From Komagataeibacter medellinensis NBRC 3288 (lineage in GTDB: Bacteria > Pseudomonadota > Alphaproteobacteria > Acetobacterales > Acetobacteraceae), in NCBI RefSeq assembly GCF_000182745.2, contig NC_016027.1:1541501-1605500 (forward strand): 64,000 nt of DNA, in the 5' to 3' direction. The notes under the pieces are model-generated. The model did not search any database, had not been told where the DNA came from, and saw only the letters and a program-made list of their open reading frames with translations. Shown here piece by piece: positions 36,375-44,562 of this stretch (position 1 is the first letter of the stretch; each line of letters starts with the position of its first letter). The position numbers and the translations under genes were made by a program.

Positions 36375-37244
36375 TTGCGCAAGATAGCCCTTCTCTTACC
36401 CCTGGCCTGCCTTGCCGCCTGCGCCCAGGGGCCGGACAACCATACGCACCAGGCCACGGGAACCGGAGCGCTTGCGGTCAATACTCATGTGCCGGATTTC
36501 GCCACCCGCAATTACGAACCCTTCACCCGACAGGACGTAGTGGCCATTGCCCTGCGTGAATGGCGGCTGTTTGGGCAGCCGGTCAATGATGACGACCCCG
36601 AACTGCGCCTTGAGCCCACCACCCCTGTCACCAAGCCCGAACGCACGCCCGGCCTGTGGCAGCGCGTGGGGGAATACTGGTGGATCGGCCAGGACCCGCA
36701 GGAGACCGAGGCCGCGTGGGACGGCAAGCATGACGCGAACGGTCACATAACCGATTTTGTCCATGACGGACGCTATGCATGGTCGGCGGCGTTCATTTCC
36801 TATGTCATGCGGGTTGCGGGGGCGAATGACCGCTTTGCCTATTCTCCCAACCACGCCACCTACATCAATGCCGCCGCATCCGGGCAGGAAAAGGGCGTGA
36901 AGGCACGCAATCCCGCCCATTACGCGCCAAAGCTGGGCGATCTTATCTGTGTAGGCCGGGGGGGAAGCAAGTCGGTGCGCTTTCGTGACCTACCCACGCC
37001 GCATGGCTTTCCCGCCCATTGCGGCTTTGTCGTGGCCGGCCCGCATGATGACGCGCCGTTCGGCCATGAAATCAGCATTATCGGTGGCAATATAGATGAT
37101 GCGGTAGCCCTGACCCATGTACCGGTCGGACCGGACGGGCGGCTGTTCGACAGCAGGGGCAACAGCCTGGACAGCCGCTATCCCTGGTGCGTGGTACTAC
37201 AGGTCCGCTACGATGCGGACAGCGAACCGCAGACGGACCGCTGA
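36375..37244 (+). CDS. DUF2272-domain lipoprotein
   Basis: 289 residues from a TTG at 36375 with TGGAG 8 nt upstream. This start puts a lipobox at ALLLPLACLAAC, so the protein is an outer- or inner-membrane lipoprotein. An upstream ATG in frame would bury the signal behind 46 odd residues and was rejected. The DUF2272 core is GRYAWSAAFISYVMR and NHATYINAA, with HCGFVVAGP and IIGGNIDDAV later. The Cys-free core with a conserved His suggests an NlpC/P60-like hydrolase fold, as proposed for this domain, but function is unknown. Confidence 0.8.
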   Translation: MRKIALLLPLACLAACAQGPDNHTHQATGTGALAVNTHVPDFATRNYEPFTRQDVVAIALREWRLFGQPVNDDDPELRLEPTTPVTKPERTPGLWQRVGEYWWIGQDPQETEAAWDGKHDANGHITDFVHDGRYAWSAAFISYVMRVAGANDRFAYSPNHATYINAAASGQEKGVKARNPAHYAPKLGDLICVGRGGSKSVRFRDLPTPHGFPAHCGFVVAGPHDDAPFGHEISIIGGNIDDAVALTHVPVGPDGRLFDSRGNSLDSRYPWCVVLQVRYDADSEPQTDR

Positions 37245-37274
37245 CCGCCTGCGGTGGCCTTACGTGCGGCGCTG

Positions 37275-37685
37275 TCAGCCACGCGTGCTGGGCAGCCCGG
37301 ATGCCTGCCAGCCCGCAAGCCGGCCCCGGCCGCCGGTGGCATCCTGCGGGCCTTCAAACCCATCGGCCACGTTGAATACGGTGTGATACCCCGCATCATA
37401 GGCCGCATGGGCTGCCGCCATACTGCGCGCGCCGGAACGGCAGATGAAATAGACCTCATCCGTCTTGCCAATGCCCGCCTGCTCCAGCGTTTTCACAAAA
37501 TCGGGGTTGACCTGGCCCGCCGGCGGCAGTTGCCAGCTATCCAGCACCAGCGCCTTGCCGGCACCCGACAGGTCGGGCACGCCAATGTGTTCCCATTCCA
37601 TGGGGGTACGCACATCAACCAGCCAAGCGTTGGGGCGGCTGCTCACGGCCTCCCATGTGGCGGTGGGCGAAATATCGTCAATCAT
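37275..37685 (-). CDS. Rhodanese-domain sulfurtransferase
   Basis: 136 residues from the ATG at 37685, which has AAGGAA 8 nt upstream (a GTG at 37688 is adjacent). It is a single rhodanese domain with active-site Cys in YFICRSGARSMAAA, a six-residue loop that fits a sulfur-transfer enzyme. WLVDVRTPMEWEHIGVPD is the usual N-terminal motif. It could move sulfane sulfur for thiosulfate or cysteine metabolism; the neighbouring cysteine synthase gene is divergent. It converges with the DUF2272 gene with a 30-nt gap. Confidence 0.92.
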   Translation of the reverse strand: MIDDISPTATWEAVSSRPNAWLVDVRTPMEWEHIGVPDLSGAGKALVLDSWQLPPAGQVNPDFVKTLEQAGIGKTDEVYFICRSGARSMAAAHAAYDAGYHTVFNVADGFEGPQDATGGRGRLAGWQASGLPSTRG

Positions 37686-37820
37686 CACTGGTTCCTTTCA
37701 TCGGGAAAACCGGTTTAGGGATATGCCAAGCAATGAACATTCCTGATAGTAGAGAATGCAACACGCTGGCATGGACCCCATGCTGCCTCTTCTGATCCAG
37801 ACCCGCGAAGGTGCTGCCTT

Positions 37821-38843
37821 ATGACCGAAAGTGCAAATCCCGCCTCCTCCCTCTCACCGGACATGCCGGCTGCGATCGGCCATACGCCCCTGATCCGCCT
37901 GCGACGGGCATCGGAGGCAACGGGATGCGATATTTATGGCAAGGCGGAGTTCATGAACCCCGGCGGCTCGGTCAAGGACCGGGCGGCGCTGGCCATCATC
38001 AACGATGCCGAGCGCCGTGGCACGCTCAAACCCGGCGGCACAATTGTGGAAGGCACGGCGGGCAATACCGGCATTGGCCTGACACTGGTAGCCAATGCGC
38101 GCGGCTACCGCTCCATCATTGTCATGCCCGAGACCCAGAGCCAGGAAAAGATCGACTTCCTGCGCATGATCGGCGCCGATCTGCGTCTGGTGCCCGCCAA
38201 ACCCTTCCGTGATCCGGGCAATTACGTACATGTCTCGCGCCGCCTGGCGGAAGAGACCGGCGGCGTATGGGCCAATCAGTTCGACAACACCGCCAACCGC
38301 GAAGGCCATCGCCACACCACCGCCCCCGAAATCTGGGAACAGACGGGCGGCAGGATCGATGCCTTCACCTGCTCATGCGGCACGGGCGGCACGCTGGCGG
38401 GCGTGACTCTGGGGCTGGAGGACGCGGCGCGCCAGGCAGGCGTTGCCCGTCCGCGCATCGTGCTGGCCGACCCGGAGGGCTCGGGCCTGTACGGCTGGGT
38501 CAAGTCAGGCGACCTGTCGGTCAGTGGTTCCTCGGTTACCGAGGGAATCGGCCAGTCACGGGTGACCGGCAACCTGGAGGGGCTACATTTCGATGATGCC
38601 GTGCGCATACCCGACGCCGAAGCGCTGGAGCAGATCTACAGCCTGCTGATTGACGAAGGGCTGTCCGTTGGCGGGTCGGCAGGCATCAACATCGCCGCCG
38701 CCATCCGGGTGGCGCGCGCCATGGGTCCGGGCCACCGCATTGTCACCATCCTGTGCGACGGGGGGGCACGCTACCAGTCCAAGCTGTTCAACCCCACCTT
38801 CCTGCGCGCAAAAGACCTGCCGGTTCCGCACTGGCTGGCCTGA
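37821..38843 (+). CDS. cysK: Cysteine synthase A
   Basis: 340 residues. PLP-dependent O-acetylserine sulfhydrylase. The PLP Lys is in NPGGSVKDRAAL, the phosphate loop in GGTLAGVTLGL, and the substrate motif is EGTAGNTGIG. The C-terminal extension (about 25 residues longer than enteric CysK) is common in alphaproteobacteria. It forms cysteine from O-acetylserine and sulfide. Its own promoter region (37689-37820) is shared with the divergent rhodanese gene. Confidence 0.92.
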   Translation: MTESANPASSLSPDMPAAIGHTPLIRLRRASEATGCDIYGKAEFMNPGGSVKDRAALAIINDAERRGTLKPGGTIVEGTAGNTGIGLTLVANARGYRSIIVMPETQSQEKIDFLRMIGADLRLVPAKPFRDPGNYVHVSRRLAEETGGVWANQFDNTANREGHRHTTAPEIWEQTGGRIDAFTCSCGTGGTLAGVTLGLEDAARQAGVARPRIVLADPEGSGLYGWVKSGDLSVSGSSVTEGIGQSRVTGNLEGLHFDDAVRIPDAEALEQIYSLLIDEGLSVGGSAGINIAAAIRVARAMGPGHRIVTILCDGGARYQSKLFNPTFLRAKDLPVPHWLA

Positions 38844-38883
38844 GCGCACAACATGGGCCGCTTCCTGCGGGTTGCGACATGAT

Positions 38884-38921
38884 TGCAACGGAGTGAAACA
38901 TCAGATGTTTCCGCCGTTGCA
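38884..38921. promoter_or_regulatory. Nested palindrome immediately upstream of the response-regulator gene
   Basis: Outer TGCAACGG/CCGTTGCA (8 bp) encloses GAAACAT/ATGTTTC (7 bp, CAG centre). It ends 18 nt before the ATG at 38940. No T-run follows, so it is a poor terminator; an autoregulatory response-regulator site or a leader RNA hairpin fits better. Confidence 0.5.
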
Positions 38922-38939
38922 CTCGTGTAAGATGCGGCA

Positions 38940-39659
38940 ATGAATCCCCTGCCGCATATCCTGATCATTGATGATGATCGTGAGATCCGTGACCTGCTGG
39001 CACGCTTTCTCGAACGCAACGAACTGCGGGTCACCACGGCGCGCGACGGGCATGAGGGCCGCCGCCGCTGGTCGGAAGGGCATTACCAGCTCGTTATCCT
39101 CGATCTCATGCTGCCCGGTGAGAGCGGGCTGGACATCTCGCGCTGGCTACGCACGCAGGCCAATGTGCCCATCGTGATGCTGACTGCCATGGGCGATGAC
39201 ACTGACCGCATCATCGGCCTGGAACTGGGTGCAGACGACTACGTGTCCAAGCCCTTCAACCCGCGTGAGCTGCTGGCGCGCATCCGCGCCGTACTGCGCC
39301 GCACATCCGATACCCCCGACCCGCGCAGCGTGCCGGTGCTGCACACGCTGCGCTTCGCGGGCTGGACGCTCGATACCGGCAGGCGGCGGCTGCTCAACCC
39401 GAATGAGGTTGAAGTCCCGCTGACCGGGGGTGAATATGACCTGCTGCTGGCCCTGCTGGAGCGCGCAAACCGCGTCATGACACGCGACATGCTGTTCGAC
39501 CTGCTGCGCGGGCGGCAGGCCGGGCCCTTTGACAGGGCGATTGACGTGGCGATAAGCCGCCTGCGCCGCAAGCTGGAAGATAACGGGCGCAATGCCCAGC
39601 TTATCAAGACCGTGCGCGGCGGGGGCTATGTGCTGGCGGCGGAAGTCGAGCGTCTCTGA
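38940..39659 (+). CDS. OmpR-family response regulator
   Basis: 239 residues. Receiver domain 1-120 with acidic pocket IIDDDREIRD, phospho-acceptor Asp55 (VILDLMLPG), Thr in VMLTAMG and Lys in DYVSKPFNP. The winged-helix DNA-binding domain is at about 140-235 (RRRLLNPNEVEVPLTGGEYDLL, SRLRRKLED). It most resembles OmpR of alphaproteobacteria. Its partner histidine kinase follows 7 nt downstream. A nested palindrome at 38884-38921 sits directly before its start. Confidence 0.95.
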   Translation: MNPLPHILIIDDDREIRDLLARFLERNELRVTTARDGHEGRRRWSEGHYQLVILDLMLPGESGLDISRWLRTQANVPIVMLTAMGDDTDRIIGLELGADDYVSKPFNPRELLARIRAVLRRTSDTPDPRSVPVLHTLRFAGWTLDTGRRRLLNPNEVEVPLTGGEYDLLLALLERANRVMTRDMLFDLLRGRQAGPFDRAIDVAISRLRRKLEDNGRNAQLIKTVRGGGYVLAAEVERL

Positions 39660-39666
39660 GCGCGCC

Positions 39667-41223
39667 ATGTCACCCGTATCCCGACCTTTCTTCCTGTTCT
39701 CTGCCCCCCTCACATCAGCCAAGACCCCGCGAGGCTGGCGTCAGCGCCTGATGTGCCGCCTGCTGCCCCAGTCACTGGCGGCGCGCACCACGCTGCTGCT
39801 TATCGGGGGGCTGGGGGTCATACAGGTGGTCGGACTGACCATCCACGCCATGGACCGGTTCGATTTTGACCAACGCATGATCCATGAACGGGCGCGCAGC
39901 AAGGTTTTCACCTATTACCGCGCCATTGTGGAAACCGCTCCCCCCGACCGGGCGCGTGAACTTGCGGCACTCCAACTGCCCGAAGGGGTCAGTATGACCC
40001 TGACCCCCGGCCCCGAACCCGACATGGTCAACGGACTGGTCCTGCCCTCCCACCCGCCGCCCCACATGCACGGGCCCGATGACTGGAACGGCCATCCCGA
40101 CGGCACGGGGGAAGGCAGGGGCTTCGGCCCACATGGCTTCCACTGGTCCGGCCACCCCGGTGGCCCAGGGGAGGGTGACCCCGGCATGGGCCCCCTGCCC
40201 CAGTCACTCCGGCCCGAACAGGTCATGGTCTCTCCCATTCCGGGGCGGCACCGCACGGTGGCCTTCCTGCTACCCGATGAACGGCGCTGGGTCACGATCC
40301 ATTACGTGCTGCCCCGTCCCAGCCTGTTCCGCTCCCCCACTTTTCCCATCGCCTTCCTCATCATGACCTTTGCGGGCGGGATCCTGATCCTGTGGGGCGT
40401 GCGCAGGCTGATCGCCCCGGTCAGCACACTTGCCGCCGCCGCCGAGGAACTGGGGCGCAACGTGAACGCGCCCCCCATGCCCGCAGACGGCCCGCGCGAG
40501 GTGGCGCGCGCCGCCCACGCCTTCAACACCATGGCGCACCGCATCCGCCGCTACCTGACCGATCGCACGCTTATGCTGACCGCGATCGGCCATGACCTGC
40601 GCACACCCATCACGCGGCTGAAACTGCGGGCGGAATTCGTCGAAGATGACGAGATACGGGCCAAGATGCTCAGCGACCTTGATGAACTGGAGGCCATGGT
40701 GGCTGCAACGCTGGCCTTTGGCCGCGATGCCGCCCAGCGTGAACCGATGGGCCAGGTCAACCTGACCGCCCTGCTGCAGACCATCGCCGATGAAACCACC
40801 GAGACCTGCCCCCTGCTGGAAGACAAGGTCACGTTCTTATCCGAAACGCCCGACAATGTGCTGGTACGCGCCCGCCCCGTGGCGCTCAAGCGCGCGCTGG
40901 GCAACCTGGTGAGCAACGCGGTCAAATATGCCGGAGAGGCCAGGATCGTGCTGCTCCCCCCCCAGCGGGGTGAAGGGGATGACGCGGGTGAATACAAGGT
41001 CACCATCCTGATCGAGGACGAAGGCCCCGGCCTGCCGACCGAAGACCTTGAACGCATGTTCGACCCCTTTGTCCGCGCCGAACAGAGCCGCAACCGCGAA
41101 ACCGGTGGCACCGGGCTGGGGCTTTCGATCTCGCGCAATATCATATGGGGGCTTGGCGGTGATATCCGGCTAGGCAACCGTAACCCGCATGGACTACGTG
41201 TGACTGTCACACTTGTCTGCTAA
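39667..41223 (+). CDS. EnvZ-type sensor histidine kinase with His-rich periplasmic loop
   Basis: 518 residues from the ATG at 39667. Membrane helices at about 42-59 and 227-245 bound a periplasmic sensor of about 165 residues. HAMP region 246-300; phospho-acceptor His309 in AIGHDLRTPITRLK; N box LVSNAVKYA; G boxes DEGPGLP and GTGLGLSIS. The sensor contains a Gly/Pro/His-rich insert at residues 128-163 with seven His (PSHPPPHMHG, GPHGFHWSGHPGG), a plausible metal site. It pairs with the response regulator just upstream; the OsmC-DedA-SDR genes follow on the same strand. Confidence 0.93.
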   Translation: MSPVSRPFFLFSAPLTSAKTPRGWRQRLMCRLLPQSLAARTTLLLIGGLGVIQVVGLTIHAMDRFDFDQRMIHERARSKVFTYYRAIVETAPPDRARELAALQLPEGVSMTLTPGPEPDMVNGLVLPSHPPPHMHGPDDWNGHPDGTGEGRGFGPHGFHWSGHPGGPGEGDPGMGPLPQSLRPEQVMVSPIPGRHRTVAFLLPDERRWVTIHYVLPRPSLFRSPTFPIAFLIMTFAGGILILWGVRRLIAPVSTLAAAAEELGRNVNAPPMPADGPREVARAAHAFNTMAHRIRRYLTDRTLMLTAIGHDLRTPITRLKLRAEFVEDDEIRAKMLSDLDELEAMVAATLAFGRDAAQREPMGQVNLTALLQTIADETTETCPLLEDKVTFLSETPDNVLVRARPVALKRALGNLVSNAVKYAGEARIVLLPPQRGEGDDAGEYKVTILIEDEGPGLPTEDLERMFDPFVRAEQSRNRETGGTGLGLSISRNIIWGLGGDIRLGNRNPHGLRVTVTLVC

Positions 41224-41263
41224 GGTCCGATTCCAGTACGGACAATTCAGGATATAGCGCTCA

Positions 41264-41740
41264 ATGCCGGACAGAACACACCGCTATCAGGTCTCGCTTT
41301 TATGGACTGGAAACGGCGGACACGACGGGGCTTCCCGGCAGGCCCCCCAACGTAGCTACGAACTGCACTGCCCCGGTCGACCGGTCATTGATGGTTCGGC
41401 CGCACCGGCCTTCCGGGGGGACGCACAGAAATGGAATCCCGAAAAGCTGCTGCTTGGCGCACTGTGCGCCGACCATCAACTCTGGTTCATCCATCTGTGC
41501 ACGGCAATGGGAATCGGCATCCTGTCCTATGCCGACCACGCGGAAGCCGTTCTGGATGAATTCGAGGATGGTTCCTTCTCCTTCACCCAGGTTATCCTGC
41601 GGCCCCACACCGCCCTTTTCACCCCGCACGACACCCAGCAGGTGATCGACCTGCATCAGGATGCGGCCATGCGTAGCTGCATCGCACGCTCGGTCAGCTT
41701 TCCCGTATTGTGCGAGCCACGAGTCACCAGCGCACAATAA
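41264..41740 (+). CDS. OsmC-family protein with displaced cysteines
   Basis: 158 residues. OsmC fold motifs are clear: WNPEKLLLGAL, then HQLWFIHL, and IARSVSFPV. Relatives with the motif SCHMLWFL and HEQCFIANSV use those two Cys to reduce hydroperoxides. Here the first aligned position is Asp70, with Cys68 two residues earlier; the second is Ser138, with Cys139 next to it. Activity as a standard thiol peroxidase is therefore doubtful. It follows the histidine kinase gene by 40 nt and may be part of its operon. The alignment is from memory of the family. Confidence 0.78.
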   Translation: MPDRTHRYQVSLLWTGNGGHDGASRQAPQRSYELHCPGRPVIDGSAAPAFRGDAQKWNPEKLLLGALCADHQLWFIHLCTAMGIGILSYADHAEAVLDEFEDGSFSFTQVILRPHTALFTPHDTQQVIDLHQDAAMRSCIARSVSFPVLCEPRVTSAQ

Positions 41741-41779
41741 TCCCTTGCTGCCCATGGGGGACAATGGCATTGCCCGATA

Positions 41780-42358
41780 ATGCTTGACCGCCTGTATGCC
41801 CGCATCCTTGGCCTGGCCGCCAGCCCGCACGCCGTGATCTGGCTGGCGGTCATCGCCTTTGCCGAAGCCAGCGTCTTTCCCCTACCACCCGACATCATGC
41901 TGGTGCCCATGGTGCTGACATGCCGGGCACGCGCCTTCCGTCTGGCCGCCATCTGCACGCTGGCCAGTGTATGCGGAGCGGTGCTGGGATGGTGCATCGG
42001 CTCGTTCCTGCTGGAATATGCAGCCATGCCCATAGTGCGGTTCTATCATGCCGAGCATACATTACTGGCATTGCAGGAGCGCTTCCGTGAATGGGGCATC
42101 TGGATCATCCTGATCAAGGGCCTGACGCCCATCCCGTTCAAATTCGTCACCATTGCCAGCGGGGCCGCCCACCTGCCGCTCGTGCCGTTCCTGGCGGCGT
42201 GCGCCATTACGCGCGGGGCGCGGTTTTTCCTGCTTGCAGCCCTGCTCAAGCGCTTTGGCGCGCCAATCCAGGCTTTTATCGAACGCAGGTTGCCGCTGGT
42301 GGCGGGGCTGGTGGCGGTTGCCGTCGTGGCCGGGATCGTGGCCCTCAAATATATCTGA
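41780..42358 (+). CDS. DedA/VTT-domain membrane protein, YqaA type
   Basis: 192 residues. Motifs of the VTT (SNARE-associated) family: FAEASVFPLPPDIMLVPMVL, an internal GAVLGWCIGS, GLTPIPFKFVTIASGA with conserved Pro-x-Pro-Phe-Lys, and ITRGARFFLLAALLKRFG with the conserved Arg. About five to six membrane helices. DedA-superfamily proteins move or flip lipids such as undecaprenyl phosphate or phosphatidylethanolamine, and loss alters membrane potential and stress resistance. It starts 39 nt after the OsmC-like gene. Confidence 0.88.
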   Translation: MLDRLYARILGLAASPHAVIWLAVIAFAEASVFPLPPDIMLVPMVLTCRARAFRLAAICTLASVCGAVLGWCIGSFLLEYAAMPIVRFYHAEHTLLALQERFREWGIWIILIKGLTPIPFKFVTIASGAAHLPLVPFLAACAITRGARFFLLAALLKRFGAPIQAFIERRLPLVAGLVAVAVVAGIVALKYI

Positions 42359-42490
42359 ACCTGCGAAGCGGGGCGTGCGACAGTGTTCGGGCGGGGACAG
42401 GCGTGGTATGATGGCATATGTCGTCAGTTTGTCCTGTATGCCCTGTGGCCTGACAGGACTGATATGCCAACGGGTGGGAGAGCACAGTTC

Positions 42491-43477
42491 ATGCCGCAGC
42501 AGGTTGCCGTCATTACCGGAGCGGGCGCGGGGATCGGTCGCGCCACAGCACGCACACTGGGCCGCGCCGGGTGTGACGTCGCCCTTGTCGGCCGCAACCG
42601 TGACAGACTGGGGGATGCGGCGGCCGAACTGCGCGAACTCAATGTGCGCACCCATATCGTATGCGTGGACGTAGCCAATGCTGCTGCCGTGGAACAGGCT
42701 GCGGAGGAAATCGAGGAAAAGCTCGGCCCCATCACGCTATGGGTAAACTGCGCGGGTGCGACAGTGACCGGGCAGGTCGCAGCGCTTGAGGCCGACGAGA
42801 TCCGCCGCGCCACGGAAGTCACCTACCTTGGCACGGTCAATGGCACCCGCGCGGCCCTGACGCGCATGCGCCGCCGTGGCCATGGCACGATTGTCAACCT
42901 GGACCGGTTGGCCAGCCTACGACCGCCGCCGCTACAGGCGGTGGAAAATGGCGCACGTGCAGCTGTTCGGGCCTTTTCAGAAAGCATCCGGCCCGAAATC
43001 CTGCATGATGGCGACCGCATCCATATCGCGCTGGTGCACCTGCCCGCCATCAACACGCCGCGTTATTCATGGACGCGCAACCATACCGGCAAGCGCCTCA
43101 AGCCGATGGGACCCGTCTATGAACCTGAAATCGCGGCTGAGGCCATCTGCCGCGCCGCCTTCGACCAGCAGCGTGACATCTGGGTTGGTCTGTCTGGCGT
43201 GCGCAACTGGCTGCTATCCACCTTCCTGCCCGGCCTGTCGGATGGCTGGCTGGCGGGCAAGGGCTACGCAAGGCAGATAGAAAAGACCGCCGTTACGGGT
43301 GATGAACCTGATGACCTGTACGAAACCGTGCCCGGCGCCTATGCAGCCCATGGCCGTTTTGACATGGTTACCCGCAAGGGCATGCCGCTGCTGCTGACCA
43401 CGCGCCATGCCCAGCTTGCTACCGCGATGGGCTTTATGGGCATGCTCCTGCTGGCGCTACGCCGCAAACGGAAATAA
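42491..43477 (+). CDS. SDR-fold protein lacking the catalytic Ser-Tyr-Lys
   Basis: 328 residues. The Rossmann NAD(P) motif TGAGAGIGRA (residues 9-18) and NCAGA are intact. The place of the catalytic Ser is Arg139 (NLDRLASLR), of Tyr is Glu152 and of Lys is Arg156 (AVENGARAAVRAF), so all three active-site residues are missing. A C-terminal extension ends in a hydrophobic helix and RRKRK, suggesting membrane anchoring. GGGAG lies 12 nt before the ATG at 42491; starts at 42383 or 42464 are possible. It may bind nucleotide without reducing. Confidence 0.85.
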   Translation: MPQQVAVITGAGAGIGRATARTLGRAGCDVALVGRNRDRLGDAAAELRELNVRTHIVCVDVANAAAVEQAAEEIEEKLGPITLWVNCAGATVTGQVAALEADEIRRATEVTYLGTVNGTRAALTRMRRRGHGTIVNLDRLASLRPPPLQAVENGARAAVRAFSESIRPEILHDGDRIHIALVHLPAINTPRYSWTRNHTGKRLKPMGPVYEPEIAAEAICRAAFDQQRDIWVGLSGVRNWLLSTFLPGLSDGWLAGKGYARQIEKTAVTGDEPDDLYETVPGAYAAHGRFDMVTRKGMPLLLTTRHAQLATAMGFMGMLLLALRRKRK

Positions 43478-43491
43478 CCAAAAAACATCAG

Positions 43492-43538
43492 AAAGTTTTT
43501 GGTGAAGCTTTTACAAAAAAGACGGCACCCAAAAACTT
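43492..43538. repeat. Palindromic intergenic repeat, copy 4
   Basis: Outer arms AAAGTTTTTGG and CCCAAAAACTT are both intact; the inner hairpin is degenerate (AGCTTTTAC and AAAAAAGACGG). It lies between convergent SDR and ispE genes, 15 nt after the SDR stop. Confidence 0.85.
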
Positions 43539-43574
43539 CCGTTCTGTCTGCCGCATTCTGCTGCATGCTGACCG

Positions 43575-43611
43575 AGGCTTTTCCTGCCCTGAAGCAGGAT
43601 CAGCCTTTTTT
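43575..43611 (+). terminator. Intrinsic terminator after the SDR gene
   Basis: AGGCT-TT-TCCTGC (43575-43587) pairs with GCAGGA-TC-AGCCT (43594-43606) and runs into TTTTTT ATT. It is a good plus-strand terminator placed just after repeat copy 4, stopping transcription before it runs through ispE. Confidence 0.75.
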
Positions 43612-43632
43612 ATTCGTGGATTACAGGTCTCC

Positions 43633-44562
43633 TCAGGCCAGGACCGCTCCGATACCCTGCACTGCGCGACCACTACTGCGACACAGATCACCTGCCCAAA
43701 CCCACCAACCCTCGCGCCGGACAGCACCCTGCGCTGCCTGTGCTACCGCAGGGCTGTCAAACAAGGCGAAACAGGTCGCGCCCGAACCGCTCATGCGCGC
43801 AAGACGGCAGCCCGGGGCTGCGCGCAGGACATCCAGCACGGTAGTGATTTCGGGGCATAGCGCACAGGCTGCATCCTGCAAATCATTGCGCTGTGCCGCG
43901 AGGTCGCGCACCATCTCAGCCAGTGTGGGCCACTGCGGCGGCAGGATGGCGCGCGGCGTGAAGACCGGTGCGCGGGTCCTGAACACCTGCGGGGTGGAGA
44001 CACTCTGCCCGCAATTGACCAGCATCATGCCACAGGGCGGCAGGGCGGGTGCGGGGGTCAGTTCCTCGCCAATGCCTTCCATGCGGGCGGCGCGCTGGTC
44101 CAGACAGACCGGTACGTCCGCCCCCAGACGCGTGGCCAGTTCCATGAACGGCGCGCGCGCAATGTCCAGCGCCCAGACCTTGCACAGCAGTCGCAGCGCG
44201 GCGGCCGCATCGGCCGATCCGCCCCCGATGCCAGACGCCACGGGCAGTTCCTTGCGCAGTACGATATCCACATCGGGCAGTCGGGCCGCCACATCCGGCC
44301 CGACATGCGCGCGCAGGAGCGCGCCCGCGCGTACGATCAGGTTATCGGCGCAGTCATCGGCCTGCAGGCCGGGGGCAAACGTGCCCTCTATGCGCAGGCC
44401 AACCTGTCCGCCTCGCCCGCTACCCTGGTGCAGGCGCAGTTCATCCGCCGCACCGGCAAATACGGCCAGACTATCGAGCAGGTGATAGCCGTCATCCCGC
44501 CGGCCCGTGACATGCAGGTACAGGTTGATCTTCGCATGAGCCATTTCGTGCAGGGAGGACAT
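43633..44562 (-). CDS. ispE: 4-diphosphocytidyl-2-C-methyl-D-erythritol kinase
   Basis: 309 residues. A GHMP kinase that phosphorylates CDP-ME in the MEP isoprenoid pathway. N-terminal HAKINLYLHVTGRRDDGYH and the ATP loop PVASGIGGGSADAAAAL are characteristic. MEP products feed the hopanoid and quinone pathways; dxs is 9 kb away. The start ATG overlaps the stop of the upstream TPR gene (ATGA), so the two are translationally coupled. An inner ATG (residue 7) is also possible. Confidence 0.95.
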   Translation of the reverse strand: MSSLHEMAHAKINLYLHVTGRRDDGYHLLDSLAVFAGAADELRLHQGSGRGGQVGLRIEGTFAPGLQADDCADNLIVRAGALLRAHVGPDVAARLPDVDIVLRKELPVASGIGGGSADAAAALRLLCKVWALDIARAPFMELATRLGADVPVCLDQRAARMEGIGEELTPAPALPPCGMMLVNCGQSVSTPQVFRTRAPVFTPRAILPPQWPTLAEMVRDLAAQRNDLQDAACALCPEITTVLDVLRAAPGCRLARMSGSGATCFALFDSPAVAQAAQGAVRREGWWVWAGDLCRSSGRAVQGIGAVLA

